Part shown: piece by piece, positions 16,726 through 24,029 of the stretch
Layout: the number at the start of each line of letters is the position of its first letter
Position numbering within the stretch: position 1 is the stretch's first letter
Source of the DNA: Lentzea californiensis
GTDB lineage: Bacteria > Actinomycetota > Actinomycetes > Mycobacteriales > Pseudonocardiaceae
Reading direction: 5' to 3'
NCBI RefSeq assembly: GCF_024648825.1
Contig: NZ_JANBBE010000010.1
Coordinates: 248,001-312,000 of the forward strand
Length of the DNA: 64,000 nucleotides
Translations under genes and position numbers: made by a program
The notes under the pieces: model-generated
Told to the model about the DNA's origin: nothing
Databases searched by the model: none
Seen by the model: only the letters and a program-made list of their open reading frames with translations

Positions 16726-17655
16726 GTGCACATCAGTTGGGTCACCGCGCTGCCAATAGCCTCGGCCGTCATCGCACTTGGTTCGATGCTGTTCTCTTTT
16801 CGATCGAGTCAGATCGCGAGAAACTCGCTCAAGTTGACACAGAGATCTGCTCAAGCGGCTTACGAGATGTCGAGAGCAGATCCGAGACCTGCTGCGAGCA
16901 TGTATATAGATGAGGTCGAGTACCGCCAAAGTGATGCTGTCGAATTCGAGCCTGAATCCGAGCTGAATGAAAGTCCGATCGACAAACTTTTAAAAGGGGC
17001 CAGGCGGTACGGGCTTCGGCAGCTGGAGGGCCTCACGGAGGACGGTGACTTCGAGGTGGTTGTTCGTGGACGAATCGTTAACAACGTCTCCCACGAGTTA
17101 TTGCTTACCTCGTACTACAACGCGCCATGGTTTGGAGATCATGGCACGACAACGTTAGACATGCAGGGAATTGACCACGTGTTGAGCCCTGGGTTAACTG
17201 TGCACTTCGAGTATGTCCTCCGTCGACCAAAGCGTGTCTGGGTGAGGATTAATAAGTGGTTGACGCGGCGGCAATACATGGAGTGTGAGACGGCGGGATT
17301 GGTTGTTAGTCGCAGTTATAAAGTGCAGGCGGCTATTGACCTAGCGATCGACTACGTTCTCCGGCTTGGGCATAACCGCATGATCGAACGCTGTGGCTTC
17401 ACGTTTGTCTGCGAGCCGCGCTTCGCTGAACGTGTGGCGACAGTGTGGAGACTGCAGGTTCGCTTGAGTCCCGTCGAGCTGGTCGAAGGCGCTCAAGGTG
17501 AGGAGCCGAGGTACATCGGGCGGGTCGGGCTGCTGGGTGGGCCATTTGATGACGAGGTCATCTACTATCGTGGTGAGCTTGACGGTACGCTGGCGAGGTT
17601 GGAGCCGCCTAAGTATCCCCACGGCGTAGCGGATCGCCCGGGTCGAGAGCAGTGA
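16726..17655 (+). CDS. orphan protein with N-terminal membrane anchor
   Basis: 309 residues from a GTG at 16726 with GGGAG just upstream; an ATG at 16789 is an alternative. Residues 8-24 (ALPIASAVIALGSMLFS) form one membrane helix, followed by a basic/coiled segment (RSSQIARNSLKLTQRSAQAA) and a cytoplasmic domain of about 240 residues with beta-rich patches (FEVVVRGRIVNNVSHELLL, VHFEYVLRRPKRVWVRIN). I do not recognise the family. It uses many A/T-ending codons, unlike its neighbours, a sign of horizontal origin. Position inside the NACHT island makes a role in the same system possible but unproven. Confidence 0.65.
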   Translation: MHISWVTALPIASAVIALGSMLFSFRSSQIARNSLKLTQRSAQAAYEMSRADPRPAASMYIDEVEYRQSDAVEFEPESELNESPIDKLLKGARRYGLRQLEGLTEDGDFEVVVRGRIVNNVSHELLLTSYYNAPWFGDHGTTTLDMQGIDHVLSPGLTVHFEYVLRRPKRVWVRINKWLTRRQYMECETAGLVVSRSYKVQAAIDLAIDYVLRLGHNRMIERCGFTFVCEPRFAERVATVWRLQVRLSPVELVEGAQGEEPRYIGRVGLLGGPFDDEVIYYRGELDGTLARLEPPKYPHGVADRPGREQ

Positions 17656-17704
17656 CGAAAGCTCGATATCTCGTATGGGGTTCTCTGTAGAAGTGGACTT
17701 AGAT

Positions 17705-17881
17705 TCATTGCGCAGACGTTGGGCTGCAGTCGTGGGACATGTAAACTCGGGAATTAAGACGAGGTCTCCCTCGCGCCCGCATCTTGACTCCTGCCTCAGC
17801 CAGCCGGCTACGTACTGTCGCATCGCTTACGCCGAAGTGCTTAGCGATCCGCTGTGACGACCATCCCGGCTCGTAGAGCTC
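17705..17881 (-). pseudogene. helix-turn-helix fragment (recombinase/resolvase-like HTH)
   Basis: The minus-strand frame gives ELYEPGWSSQRIAKHFGVSD, then ATVRSRLAEAGVKMRARGRP, a well-formed HTH of the type found in Hin-like resolvases and small actinobacterial DNA-binding proteins. It runs on to a TGA at 17705. Upstream it is cut off by the IS relic at 17882-17950, so the N-terminal part is missing. The rest of the gap (17656-17704) shows nothing. Confidence 0.45.
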
Positions 17882-17950
17882 CAACGAGTACGTACCCGCG
17901 GCGGCCTAATGCGCAGGTCAGACCGCCAGGCCCAGTTTTGGCACCCCACA
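17882..17950 (+). repeat. right-end relic of the integrase-type IS
   Basis: CCAACGAGTACGTACCCGCG and the bases after it match the last codons of the IS transposase, and the relic ends with the intact terminal repeat (complement of TGTGGGGTGCC at 17940-17950). The left part of the element is gone. It separates the HTH fragment from the recombinase fragment and marks the insertion that truncated the recombinase. Confidence 0.8.
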
Positions 17951-18342
17951 GGGTTGGAGCGTTCGTCGATGAGTTCGTCGTTGACGGCGTGCCGGTAGAG
18001 GCAGCGCAGTGCGGCGATGAGCTGTTCGGCTGCGGAGTTGCCGTTGCGGGTGTTGCGTCGGACGGTCAGGTTGGCCTTGATGCGCTGGACGAGCCGCTGG
18101 ATGTCGGTGGGGGTGCGGTCGCTGAGCGAGATGTCGGCCCACTGGTCGAGCACGCGGTTCCAGTACGGGGTGTAGGCGCGGCGGGTGCCGTCACTGACCG
18201 CAGCGGCCACGACTGGGATGTATTCGCCGAACGTTGGTGCCAGCGGTTTGACGGAGTTGAGCAGGTCCTCGGCTGTGACACCCATGCGGTCGAGGACCAG
18301 GCGTGCGGCGTCGAGTTCGGCTTGCGTCGGTGCGCCGGTCAT
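17951..18342 (-). pseudogene. N-terminal fragment of a tyrosine recombinase (island integrase)
   Basis: About 130 residues from the ATG at 18342. After a leader (LDAARLVLDRMGVTAEDLL), the SAM-like core-binding domain is visible: SDGTRRAYTPYWNRVLDQWA, then NSAAEQLIAALRCLYRHAVN and DELIDERSNP. The catalytic domain (R-H-R-Y) is missing because the frame meets an IS end at 17950. Its start overlaps the stop of the upstream AbrB-like frame (ATGA), indicating an operon. It lies about 530 bp from the tRNA-Leu, the normal location for an element integrase. Confidence 0.7.
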
Positions 18343-18777
18343 GCGTCCTCACCACCTGGCAGGACGCGCAGCAGGAGGCCGTCCAGTGCGACGGGTGGAA
18401 ACACCGTCACGGTATGGCGGTCGAGGTGTGTCAGAAGGAGCACCCCGTCGCCGCAGCTCACGGCCGCGGCGCGGCGGGCGTCTGCTGGTAGGCGGAGGTA
18501 GCCCTGCTTGGTGGGCTGGAAGACGCCGTGCGGGTCGGCGGTGATGACCAGCAGGCCGTCGTGCTCGCGGATGTTCAGCCTCGTGCCCGCGTTCCAGTCC
18601 AGCGCGGCCGCGCTGGTCCACGGTGGCCATCCGGTACAGGACGTTCGTCAGCCTGGGCGGCCGGGACGCGGGGACAGCGATCAGGGGGAGAGGCTGAGCA
18701 ATGGCGCGGGTCAAGGCGTCGGACGCCTTTTCCGGCGTCGTGTCCGGGACGATCGGGCGGATGTAGGAAATCGTCAT
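18339..18777 (-). pseudogene. AbrB-like regulator with an internal frameshift
   Basis: The first frame (ATG at 18777) reads MTISYIRPIVPDTTPEKASD and reaches LYRMATVDQRGR. The second frame, ending at the TGA at 18339, reads ALDWNAGTRLNIREHDGLLV, TKQGYLRLPADARR and GDGVLLLTHLDRHTVTVFPP. Together they resemble a SpoVT/AbrB-type swapped-hairpin regulator, a frequent partner of actinobacterial recombinases. Restoring the frame needs a net shift near 18600, where a short deletion is likely. It is coupled by ATGA overlap to the recombinase fragment. Confidence 0.5.
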
Positions 18778-18801
18778 CGAACGCCACCTGCGGGTGGCAC
18801 G

Positions 18802-18882
18802 GAAACGCAAAACAGGTGCTCAAGTGGACTTGAGCACCTGCCACGTAGACGTCGCAAATTTGCGACATTTTGGTGTCCGAGG
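18802..18882 (-). repeat. att-like direct repeat, right copy
   Basis: The right copy of the 81-bp repeat (see 4512-4592). Here it runs straight into the complete tRNA-Leu, sharing its last 12 bases. It contains a 16-bp palindrome, GTCGCAAATTTGCGAC (18851-18866), at the place where the left copy has GTGGCAAATCTGCCAC. Confidence 0.75.
18805..18840 (-). terminator. intrinsic terminator of tRNA-Leu
   Basis: A perfect 12-bp stem, CAGGTGCTCAAG / CTTGAGCACCTG, with a 4-nt loop, is followed on the minus strand by TTTTGCGTTT. It lies 31 bases past the CCA end of the tRNA. An identical stem is present at 4523-4550 in the left repeat. Confidence 0.85.
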
Positions 18883-18956
18883 GGGGACTTGAACCCCCAC
18901 CCCCTTTCGGGGACTAGCACCTCAAGCTAGCGCGTCTGCCATTCCGCCACCCGGAC
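18871..18956 (-). tRNA. tRNA-Leu (anticodon GAG)
   Basis: 86 nt including encoded CCA. The acceptor arm GTCCGGG pairs with CTCGGAC (one G-T pair). The anticodon arm CTAGC-TTGAGGT-GCTAG gives anticodon GAG, reading CUC/CUU. A variable arm CCCCGAAAGGGG marks it as class II, consistent with leucine. The T-arm is GGGGG-TTCAAGT-CCCCC. It appears complete and functional and serves as the integration site of the neighbouring island. Confidence 0.93.
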
Positions 18957-19083
18957 GTATTCAGTTGAGCCCCGGCTCGCGCCGTGGTGTGTGCATAGGT
19001 TACATGATCGTCAGCGCGCGCCAAAATCGGGGGGACTGGGGTGTGTCTGTGCTGGTTGGCGGGTTGCGGGCTAGGGTCCTTGT

Positions 19084-20010
19084 GTGGTTGAGGTTACTGG
19101 GTGGTTGCTTGACTTCGACCCTGCGTTGCGGTGGCAGGTCGAGCGGGATCTGGTGGGGGCGCCTGAGGCTGTTTGGCGTGCTACTCGGGCTCGGGTTGGG
19201 CGTGAGGGCTTTGGGGCTCGGTTGGTCGGGCTTCAGGGTGTTGATGGGATGTGGGGTGGTGGAGCCTTCTTTCCAGCTGGGTTCGACAGGAAGGAGGAGG
19301 GGCAGCCTTGGACGGCTACTACCTGGTCGTTGACCTCGTTGCGGGAGTGGGGGCTTGAGCCGGCGGTGCTTGAGGGGACCGTTGAGTTGCTTGCGGCTGG
19401 GTGTCGGTGGGAGTACGAAGGGCTGCCCTACTGGGGTGGTGAGGTGGACTGCTGCATCAACTCCTGGACCTTGGCCAACGGGGTGTGGCTTGGGGCGCCG
19501 GTTGAGGGGATTGCCGAGTGGTTCGTCGAGCACCAGCTCGAGGACGGTGGGTGGAACTGCGAGTGGGTTGAGGGGTCGGTTCGGTCTTCGTGCCACTCGA
19601 CGCTCAACTCGTTGAAAGGGTTGCTGGCTCACGAGGTTGCCACTGGCGGGACTGTCGGGTCTCGGGCTGCTCGGGTGCGTGGGGGCGAGTACCTGTTGGA
19701 GCGGGCGCTTTGCAGGCGGTTGTCGACCGGGGAGGTTGTGGGGGAGTGGGCCTTTGAGTTCCGGTCGCCGTTTCGGTGGGGGTACAGCGTGCTCAACGCG
19801 TTGGACTACTTCCGGGCCGCCGGGGTGAAGGAACCTCGGATGGCTGAGGCCGTTGAGGTGGTTCGGTCTGCTCGGCAGGACGACGGGACCTGGTTGCAGG
19901 GTGGGCGGCATCCTGGGCGCGTTTGGTTTGAGATCGACGTTGAGAAGGGGTTGCCGTCTAAGTGGCTCACCTTCTACGCGATGAGGGTTCTTCGGTGGTG
20001 GGAGGGTTAG
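19084..20010 (+). CDS. squalene-cyclase/prenyltransferase-like alpha-alpha toroid protein
   Basis: 308 residues from a GTG at 19084. Repeated helix motifs with GxW signatures (GVDGMWGGGAFFP, LEDGGWNCEW, RQDDGTWLQGG) and paired helices (WSLTSLREWGL, STLNSLKGLL) are typical of (alpha/alpha)6 toroid proteins related to squalene cyclases. It is half the length of a true cyclase and no DxDD motif is seen, so it is unlikely to cyclise squalene. Such short proteins are common in actinomycetes with unknown role. Codon use is unusually G/T-rich in third positions. It converges on the response regulator, overlapping by 4 bp. Confidence 0.7.
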   Translation: MVEVTGWLLDFDPALRWQVERDLVGAPEAVWRATRARVGREGFGARLVGLQGVDGMWGGGAFFPAGFDRKEEGQPWTATTWSLTSLREWGLEPAVLEGTVELLAAGCRWEYEGLPYWGGEVDCCINSWTLANGVWLGAPVEGIAEWFVEHQLEDGGWNCEWVEGSVRSSCHSTLNSLKGLLAHEVATGGTVGSRAARVRGGEYLLERALCRRLSTGEVVGEWAFEFRSPFRWGYSVLNALDYFRAAGVKEPRMAEAVEVVRSARQDDGTWLQGGRHPGRVWFEIDVEKGLPSKWLTFYAMRVLRWWEG

Positions 20011-20612
20011 ATCCAGCCCTTTGCCCTGGCGAAGCGGGCTGCTTCGTGACGGTTCGAGGCGCCGGTTTTGCCCACGGCTGAGGAGAGGTAGTTGCGGACC
20101 GTGCCTGGGGAGAGGGAGGCGCGGCGGGCTATTTCCTCGATGGGGGCGCCTTCCAGTGCTAGTTCCAGAACGTCTGCTTCTCGTGGGGTTAGCGGGCTGT
20201 CGCCTGCGCTGATGGCCTCGGCGGCCAGGGCCGGGTCCACGTAGCGGCCTCCTGTGTGGACGGTCCTGACCACCGTGGCCAGGACGTCCGAGGAGACGGT
20301 CTTGGGCAGGAAGCCTCGTACTCCTGCTGCTAGCGCGCGTTTCAGGTGGCCTGGGCGACCGTGGCTGGTGACGATCATGGTGGAGCACGTCGGCAGTTCG
20401 AGGGCCAGGGACTGGGCTACCGCTACGCCGTCGAGGTCTGGCATCTGCAGGTCGATCACGGCCACGTCCGGGCGGACCACTCGGGCGGTGGCTATGGCTT
20501 CGGCGCCGGTTGCGGCTTGGGCTACTACCTCGAGGTCGTCCTCCAGCGACAACAAGGCTGCCATGGCGCCTCGGATCAGGTGCTCGTCGTCGGCCAGGAG
20601 GATGCGGATCAC
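20007..20612 (-). CDS. NarL/LuxR-family response regulator (DesR-like)
   Basis: 201 residues from a GTG at 20612 that overlaps the kinase stop (GTGA). The receiver has the acidic pair in LADDE, the phospho-acceptor Asp in VIDLQMPDLDG, Thr in IVTSHG and Lys in FLPKTV. A LuxR HTH follows (LTPREADVLELALEGAPIEE, SPGTVRNYLSSAVGKTG). It is the last gene of a four-gene operon with a histidine kinase and an ABC exporter, so it probably controls expression of that exporter. The palindrome at 23393-23410 is a plausible target. Confidence 0.92.
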   Translation of the reverse strand: MIRILLADDEHLIRGAMAALLSLEDDLEVVAQAATGAEAIATARVVRPDVAVIDLQMPDLDGVAVAQSLALELPTCSTMIVTSHGRPGHLKRALAAGVRGFLPKTVSSDVLATVVRTVHTGGRYVDPALAAEAISAGDSPLTPREADVLELALEGAPIEEIARRASLSPGTVRNYLSSAVGKTGASNRHEAARFARAKGWI

Positions 20613-21751
20613 GGGAGCTCCACGGTGAGGACGAAGCGGTTGGGGGCTTCCGGGGTCGCGGTCACTGAGCCGCCGAGGGCCGCTACGCGTTCGTGCAGGC
20701 CCGTCAGGCCGCTGCCGAAGCGGAACGGGTCTGGCGGGACGCCGTCGTTCGTCATCGTGAGGACCTTGCCGCGCAACGTGATCGTGCACGTCTTGGCCTC
20801 GCTGTGGCGCAGGACGTTGGTCACGCCCTCGCGGACCGCCCAGCCCAGGGCGCCGGCCGGTTCGCCGTCGAACGTCACGTCGCCTATCACCCGGCAGTCG
20901 ATGCCGGCGGAGGCCAGGAGTGAGCGGGCGCCCGCGAGTTCCACGGAGAGGTCGGCGGTGCGGTAGCCGCTGACCACGGCGCGGAGCTCGTCCAGGGAGT
21001 CCTGGGCGATCTGGCGGACCTCGAGCATCTCGTCCACCGCCGACGAGGAACGGCCGCGGCGGGCCAGTTGGGCTGCCAGGTCGGCCTTCAGCGCTACGGC
21101 CGAGAGGTTTCGGCCCACCACGTCGTGCAGATCGCGGGCGAAGCGGAGGCGTTCCTCGGCCACGGCCAGGTTCGCGCGGACCTCGCGGGAGCGGTCGAGC
21201 TCCCAGACGATCGCGAGCATCCAGAGGGTCGAGCGGAACGCGGCCACCAGGAACTGCAGCATGAGGCTGATGAACAGGGCGTGGCCCGGTGGGGCGGTGA
21301 GCAGCATCCAGACGCCGCCCGCCGCGGCCGCCAGCACGACGTAGCGCGGGCGGAGCACGGCGGACAGGGTCGTGATCGCCAGGACCAGGAAGATCACCGA
21401 GATGCCGTCGCCCGGGCTGTCGGACTTGCCGGGCAACGGATCCGGGTAGGTCAGCGCTCCGGCGGCCAGGACCGCGCAGGTGGCGACCAGGAAGGTCGTC
21501 AGCAGGGTGCGCGGGAACGGGCCGCGGCCGAGGTGGTGCTCGATGCCGAGGTGGACCAGGCGGCAGCTCAGGGCCACGTACGTCACCACCACCGCGGTGA
21601 GCACGACCATTGCGGCGGTGCTGATCTCCGGGGCCAGGCTGGTGAGCAGCAACGGTGGCAGGAACACGTAACTGAGGTAGAACGTGTAGCGGACGAACAG
21701 GTCGAACCGCGCCGCGCTGCCACGCGACCGCCACCAGCCGAGCAAGCTCAC
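20609..21751 (-). CDS. sensor histidine kinase, HisKA_3 type (DesK-like)
   Basis: 380 residues from a GTG at 21751, overlapping the permease stop by GTGA. The N-terminal half holds about five hydrophobic helices with little extracellular sequence, suggesting membrane-state sensing. The HisKA_3 dimerisation helix contains the phospho-accepting His in FARDLHDVVGRNLSAVALKA. The ATPase has the N-box in AVREGVTNVLRHS and a G-box in GSGLTGLHERV. It should phosphorylate the regulator encoded next (20007-20612). The linkage with an ABC exporter resembles DesK- or LiaS-like cell-envelope or antibiotic-sensing modules. Confidence 0.92.
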   Translation of the reverse strand: MSLLGWWRSRGSAARFDLFVRYTFYLSYVFLPPLLLTSLAPEISTAAMVVLTAVVVTYVALSCRLVHLGIEHHLGRGPFPRTLLTTFLVATCAVLAAGALTYPDPLPGKSDSPGDGISVIFLVLAITTLSAVLRPRYVVLAAAAGGVWMLLTAPPGHALFISLMLQFLVAAFRSTLWMLAIVWELDRSREVRANLAVAEERLRFARDLHDVVGRNLSAVALKADLAAQLARRGRSSSAVDEMLEVRQIAQDSLDELRAVVSGYRTADLSVELAGARSLLASAGIDCRVIGDVTFDGEPAGALGWAVREGVTNVLRHSEAKTCTITLRGKVLTMTNDGVPPDPFRFGSGLTGLHERVAALGGSVTATPEAPNRFVLTVELP

Positions 21752-22455
21752 CTCCGCGGATCCCACCTGAACCACCGCTGCACAGCGTAGGTCCCCAGGA
21801 CGATCCACACCGCCAGGACGATCAACGGCTTCAGCACGGGTCCGTCGACCCACCCGGCGCGCAGCAGTTCGAGCACCGGCGTCAGCGGCAGGTACTCCAG
21901 CACCGAGGCGAGTACTTCGGGCAGCACCGAGAGCGGGAAGATCAGGCCGGAGCCCAACATGCACGCCATCAGCACCGGCAACGACGTCACCTGCGCCATC
22001 TCCACGGTCCGGGTGAACGCCGAGGACGCCGCCGCGAGGAGCACGAACACCGCGACGCCGCCGAGCACACCGAGCAGCAGGAACCACGGCCGCGTCGGCA
22101 GCGCCACGCCGGTGATCACCCCGACGACCACGGTGTAGAGCACCATCTGCCCCAGGGCGACCACGACGGACGGCAGGGCGGCGCCGGCCAGGATCTCCGG
22201 ATCGGTCAGCTCGCCGACGCGCAGCCGCTTGAGCACCAGCTCCTCACGCCGCGCGACGAACGTGGTCACCAGGTTGTAGTACACCGCCATCAGCAGCGCG
22301 AACCCGATCAACCCGACGACCAGCGGCACGCCGTCAGCGTCCACCGAGTACAGCACCGGCGCCAGCAACAACGGCAGCAGCAACGAGTTGAACAGCGCGG
22401 TCCGGTTGCGCCAGAACAACTTCAGCTCGGCCTGTCCCACAGCCACGGCCTTCAT
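21748..22455 (-). CDS. ABC-2 type transporter permease
   Basis: 235 residues, start ATG at 22455 overlapping the ATPase stop (ATGA). Six hydrophobic segments are visible in the ABC-2 pattern, with the conserved region ELVLKRLRVGELTDPEILAG between helices 2 and 3 and GLIFPLSVLPE in the C-terminal half. It should form the membrane channel for the ATPase encoded upstream. Substrate is unknown; drug or lipid export is typical for such operons. Confidence 0.9.
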   Translation of the reverse strand: MKAVAVGQAELKLFWRNRTALFNSLLLPLLLAPVLYSVDADGVPLVVGLIGFALLMAVYYNLVTTFVARREELVLKRLRVGELTDPEILAGAALPSVVVALGQMVLYTVVVGVITGVALPTRPWFLLLGVLGGVAVFVLLAAASSAFTRTVEMAQVTSLPVLMACMLGSGLIFPLSVLPEVLASVLEYLPLTPVLELLRAGWVDGPVLKPLIVLAVWIVLGTYAVQRWFRWDPRR

Positions 22456-23336
22456 GCCGCCTCCTCCGCGATCGCCAGGAACGCCTCTTCGAGCGACGCC
22501 GACCGGGCGTCCAAACCGGACAGTTCGACGTTGTTGTGCTGAGCCCACACGAGGAGCCCGTGCAGGGTGGACTGCAGTTCGTTGGTCCGCACGGTCACGC
22601 GCCCCGACGACTCCACTTCGGCGACGACGGGCAGCGCGATCCCCTCCGGCGGCACGAACGAGATGCGCGACGGGTACGCGTCCACGACCTCGGACACCGT
22701 GCCCTGCGCCACGATCCGGCCGCGGTGCATGATCGCCAGCCGGTCGGCCAGCGCCTGCGCCTCCTCCAGGTAGTGCGTGGTCAGCAGCACGGTCACGCCC
22801 TCGCGCAACAGGGCGCGGATGAGCTCCCACGTGTTGCGCCGGCTCTCCGGGTCGAGTCCGGTGGTCGGCTCGTCGAGGAACAGCACCTCCGGCTTGCCCA
22901 GCAACGCCAGGGCCAGGTCCAGCCGCCGCCGCTCACCGCCGGACAGCTGCTTCACCCGCACCGCCGCCCGGTGGGCCAGGTCGACGAGGGACAACGCCTC
23001 GTCGACGGGCCGCGGCGACGTCAGCGTCCCCGCCCACATCCGCGCCGCCTCGCTCACGGTCAGGTCGGGCGGGAAGCCGCCCTCCTGCAGCATCACGCCC
23101 ATCCGCGGCCGGACGAGCTTGCGTTCCGCGAACGGGTCGTGGCCCAGCACGCGCACGGACCCCTCGGCCGGGCGTGAGAGCCCTTCCACCACCTCTACCG
23201 TCGAGGTCTTCCCGGCACCGTTCGTGCCGAGGAGAGCGAACATCTCGCCTCGCTCCACATCAAACGACACGCCCCGCACAGCTTCGAAACCTCCGCTGTA
23301 CCGGCGAGTCAGCCCCCGCACCTCGATCGCTGTCAT
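22452..23336 (-). CDS. ABC transporter ATP-binding protein (exporter type)
   Basis: 294 residues. Walker A GTNGAGKTST, Q-loop MLQEGG, signature LSGGERRRLDLALALLG, Walker B VLFLDEPTTGLD and H-loop TTHYLEEA are all present, followed by the C-terminal extension typical of drug-export (DrrA-like) ATPases. First gene of the operon ATPase-permease-kinase-regulator, with 4-bp overlaps at every junction. Divergent from a TetR-type gene. Confidence 0.94.
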   Translation of the reverse strand: MTAIEVRGLTRRYSGGFEAVRGVSFDVERGEMFALLGTNGAGKTSTVEVVEGLSRPAEGSVRVLGHDPFAERKLVRPRMGVMLQEGGFPPDLTVSEAARMWAGTLTSPRPVDEALSLVDLAHRAAVRVKQLSGGERRRLDLALALLGKPEVLFLDEPTTGLDPESRRNTWELIRALLREGVTVLLTTHYLEEAQALADRLAIMHRGRIVAQGTVSEVVDAYPSRISFVPPEGIALPVVAEVESSGRVTVRTNELQSTLHGLLVWAQHNNVELSGLDARSASLEEAFLAIAEEAA

Positions 23337-23392
23337 GCCTCAACGATCTCGGGAGGAACGGTGCACCGGCAGTGCTGCCACACACCAGTTCC

Positions 23393-23410
23393 CCATGACA
23401 GATGTCATGG
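23393..23410. promoter_or_regulatory. perfect palindrome upstream of the ABC/two-component operon
   Basis: CCATGACA-GA-TGTCATGG, 8-bp arms with a 2-bp spacer, lies 57 bp before the ATPase start. Such dyads are usual targets for NarL/LuxR-type response regulators, so autoregulation by the operon's own regulator is plausible; the TetR protein is an alternative binder. Confidence 0.5.
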
Positions 23411-23445
23411 CTTGTGCGCCGCTGACTTGCCGTGATCAGATCAAG

Positions 23446-23461
23446 GTCGTAATCTTACGAC
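23446..23461. promoter_or_regulatory. palindromic operator at the TetR gene start
   Basis: GTCGTAA-TC-TTACGAC, 7-bp perfect arms, ends one base before the GTG start of the TetR gene. Position and symmetry fit an autoregulatory TetR operator. No ribosome site fits between it and the start, which suggests a leaderless transcript. Confidence 0.6.
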
Positions 23462-23462
23462 T

Positions 23463-24029
23463 GTGCCAAAACGCGCGGATCCCGTCGAACGGCGTCAGCA
23501 GGTGGTGGCCGCCCTCTACCGGGTGGTCGACGCCGAAGGGCTGGACGCGGCGAGCCTCCCCAGGATCGCCAGGGAGCTGGGCGCCACCACGGGCCTGCTG
23601 CAGAAGTACTTCCGCAGCAAGGACGAGCTGCTGCTGTTCGCGCAGGACCAGCTCACCGAGGAGCTCACGACGAGCGTGACGACGGTCCTCGAGCAGGAGG
23701 GGAGCCACGAGGAACGGCTGCACGAGGCGTTGTGTGCCATCGCGCTCGTGGGCGATCCGGCCCGCGCACGTGTGTGGCTTGCGTTCACTGCTCGTGCGGC
23801 CGCGAATCCTGTGCTGCTCCAACGGCACGTCGAGGGCGCACGTGTGATCAGAGACCTGTGCCGGCACGTGCTGGAGGCGGCGGGCCTGGACGGCGGGGAG
23901 GCCGTCGGGCTCGCGGCACTGGTCGACGGGGTGACGGTGCAACGGGCGCTGGAGCCCGAAGTGATGACAGGGGAGGTGGCGGCACGCGTGATCGGCCGTC
24001 AGCTCGAACGACTGTGGGGGAGAACATGA
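23463..24029 (+). CDS. TetR/AcrR-family transcriptional regulator
   Basis: 188 residues from a GTG at 23463. The N-terminal HTH reads RRQQVVAALYRVVDAEGLDA, then LPRIARELGATTGLLQKYF and RSKDELLLFA, the classic TetR DNA-binding domain. The C-terminal ligand domain (about 60-185) contains WLAFTARAAANP, as in BetI-type members. Overlap by ATGA with the downstream GAP-family gene indicates co-transcription, so it probably regulates itself and that gene through the palindrome at 23446-23461. Confidence 0.93.
   Translation: MPKRADPVERRQQVVAALYRVVDAEGLDAASLPRIARELGATTGLLQKYFRSKDELLLFAQDQLTEELTTSVTTVLEQEGSHEERLHEALCAIALVGDPARARVWLAFTARAAANPVLLQRHVEGARVIRDLCRHVLEAAGLDGGEAVGLAALVDGVTVQRALEPEVMTGEVAARVIGRQLERLWGRT

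Larger units (their letters stand above)
4593..18882. mobile_element. decayed 14.3-kb genomic island at tRNA-Leu(GAG)
   Basis: It is bounded by the 81-bp direct repeats described at 4512-4592 and 18802-18882. Next to the intact tRNA it carries a tyrosine-recombinase N-terminal fragment (17951-18342) and a frameshifted AbrB-like gene (18339-18777), the usual position for an integrase. Cargo: two NACHT-type NTPases, a nuclease-fold-like gene, an AT-richer orphan gene and relics of HNH and HTH genes, plus one complete IS and several IS fragments. No replication, conjugation or phage structural genes were seen. The integrase is broken, so the island is probably immobile by itself. Confidence 0.65.
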
